64,000 bases of DNA from contig CAJUMV010000003.1 of assembly GCA_910587715.1 (NCBI GenBank), positions 1-64,000 of the forward strand. Direction: 5' to 3'. A program made the position numbers and the translations under genes. The first letter of the stretch is position 1. Every line of letters starts with the position of its first letter. This stretch comes from an uncultured Lachnospiraceae bacterium (GTDB lineage Bacteria; Bacillota; Clostridia; Lachnospirales; Lachnospiraceae). Shown here piece by piece: positions 62,960 to 64,000 of the stretch. The notes below the pieces were generated by a model that did not search any database, was not told the DNA's origin, and saw only the letters and a list, made by a program, of their open reading frames with translations.

Positions 62960-63946
62960 ATGAGTATAAAAATCGGAATCTTAGGGTATGGAAATCTGGG
63001 GCGCGGGGTTGAGTGCGCCGTGAAACAGAATCCCGACATGGAACTTATGGCAGTATTTACGAGAAGGGAGCCGGGACAGGTGTCCATCCTTACGAAGAGT
63101 GCGGCGGTCTGCCATGTGTCGGAGGCGGCGGCATGGAAGGATAAAATTGATGTGCTTATCCTCTGCGGCGGCAGCGCGACGGATTTGCCGGAGCAGACGC
63201 CGGCATTCGCGAAGCTGTTCAATGTGGTGGACAGTTTTGACACCCATGCCAACATACCGAAGCATTTTGAGAATGTGGACGCCGCCGCGAAGGAGGCGGG
63301 GAAAGTGGGCATTATCTCCGTGGGCTGGGACCCGGGTATGTTTTCTTTAAACAGGATGTATGCCTCCGCCATTCTGCCAAACGGAAAAGATTATACGTTC
63401 TGGGGAAAAGGTGTAAGCCAAGGGCATTCCGACGCGATCCGCAGGATTGCGGGCGTGAAAAATGCCAAGCAGTACACGATTCCTGTGGAGGCGGCGCTTG
63501 AGGCGGTGAGGGAGGGAAAAAATCCCGAGCTTTCCACAAGGGAAAAACATACGAGAGAGTGTTTTGTCGTTCTCGAGGAGGGGGCGGACGCTGCGAAAGT
63601 CGAGCAGGAGATCAAGACCATGCCGAACTACTTTGCGGACTACGATACTACCGTACATTTTATCAGTGAGGAAGAGCTTCTCAGGGATCACAGCGGCATT
63701 CCCCACGGGGGATTCGTGCTTCGCAGCGGAAAGACGGGCTGGGAGGAGGAGAACAGCCATCTGATCGAGTACAGTCTGAAACTGGACTCCAATCCGGAGT
63801 TTACGTCGAGCGTGATCATCGCCTATGCGAGAGCGGCATATCGCCTCAATCAGGAAGGGCAGACGGGGGCGAAGACGGTGTTTGACATTCCGCCGGCATA
63901 TTTGAGTGCGAAGAGCGGGGAGAAACTGCGGGCATCCATGCTGTAA
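62960..63946 (+). CDS. ddh: Meso-diaminopimelate D-dehydrogenase
   Basis: 328 residues from the ATG at 62960; the ATG at 62951 directly abuts GGAGGT and is too close. NADP-binding IGILGYGNLGRGVECAV, VFTRREPGQ, ILCGGSATDLPEQTP, VDSFDTHANIP and SVGWDPGMFSLNRMYA, MGQGHSDA-like GVSQGHSDAIRR are family signatures. Makes meso-diaminopimelate for lysine and peptidoglycan in one step from tetrahydrodipicolinate. The last 54 bp of the window hold nothing recognisable. Confidence 0.95.
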   Translation: MSIKIGILGYGNLGRGVECAVKQNPDMELMAVFTRREPGQVSILTKSAAVCHVSEAAAWKDKIDVLILCGGSATDLPEQTPAFAKLFNVVDSFDTHANIPKHFENVDAAAKEAGKVGIISVGWDPGMFSLNRMYASAILPNGKDYTFWGKGVSQGHSDAIRRIAGVKNAKQYTIPVEAALEAVREGKNPELSTREKHTRECFVVLEEGADAAKVEQEIKTMPNYFADYDTTVHFISEEELLRDHSGIPHGGFVLRSGKTGWEEENSHLIEYSLKLDSNPEFTSSVIIAYARAAYRLNQEGQTGAKTVFDIPPAYLSAKSGEKLRASML

Positions 63947-64000
63947 GAAATTGGGAAAAGTTGATACAGGGGGCTTCACGGGCAAGTGGAAAGAGTTTGA

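Noticed and set aside
1..64000. tRNA, rRNA, insertion sequence or prophage genes
   Set aside because: No cloverleaf with TTCGAATC-type arm, no rRNA segment, no transposase, integrase or phage structural gene was recognised on either strand.

Overview
The window looks like chromosomal DNA of an anaerobic Gram-positive of the class Clostridia, most likely family Lachnospiraceae. Evidence for this is the clostridial gene order rnfC-D-G-E-A-B, strong AGGAGG-type ribosome binding sites, an adjacent IspH/ribosomal S1 pair, CD3324- and RNHCP-type small proteins, and an ATP-dependent PEP carboxykinase. Nothing in it fixes the genus. No tRNA or rRNA gene was seen.

Layout. 1-16910: the 3' part of a carboxyltransferase gene, a giant secreted repeat protein, TetR and RpiR regulators, then a housekeeping run (flavoprotein, cmk, ispH, S1, cheR) facing an RNase H-like nuclease gene. 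17053-22104: a complete Rnf ion-pumping operon. 22124-26623: a kinase / LRR / TerY-type VWA / PP2C phosphatase / TerY-C zinc-ribbon cluster, probably one phospho-signalling module. 26705-43257: an accessory-looking stretch with an aldo-keto reductase, TraX/PadR pair, mobile-element remnant, small regulators, a broken methyltransferase, a lipoprotein, an ECF sigma factor with ABC exporter genes, ApbE, an esterase, a GH25 protein whose catalytic DxE has become NxG, an AP2-domain protein and a cell-wall hydrolase.

43412-55135: core metabolism (thrC, citrate synthase, deoC, pckA), an unusual short flagellin, and a hybrid histidine kinase / response regulator / diguanylate cyclase set. The flagellin gene has a good promoter followed by about 160 nt of leader that can form two mutually exclusive hairpins, one of them terminator-like, and then a separate three-way-junction fold. 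This is the strongest candidate here for an undescribed regulatory element.

55169-62640: a complete, compact type II-A CRISPR-Cas locus: a tracrRNA on the minus strand with its own promoter and terminator, then cas9-cas1-cas2-csn2 overlapping one another or nearly so. The array promoter lies inside csn2, the leader ends in ATTTGAG, and the array has six repeats and five 30-bp spacers. A DUF3990-type (ADP-ribosyltransferase-like) gene and a partner gene sit directly behind the array and resemble a toxin-antitoxin pair. The window closes with a 6S RNA gene and meso-diaminopimelate dehydrogenase.

Connections: ApbE (38251-39300) is the enzyme type that attaches FMN to RnfD and RnfG. CheR, the flagellin and the c-di-GMP gene set suggest a motile organism. 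All functions are read from motifs and family resemblance by eye; no database search was run.
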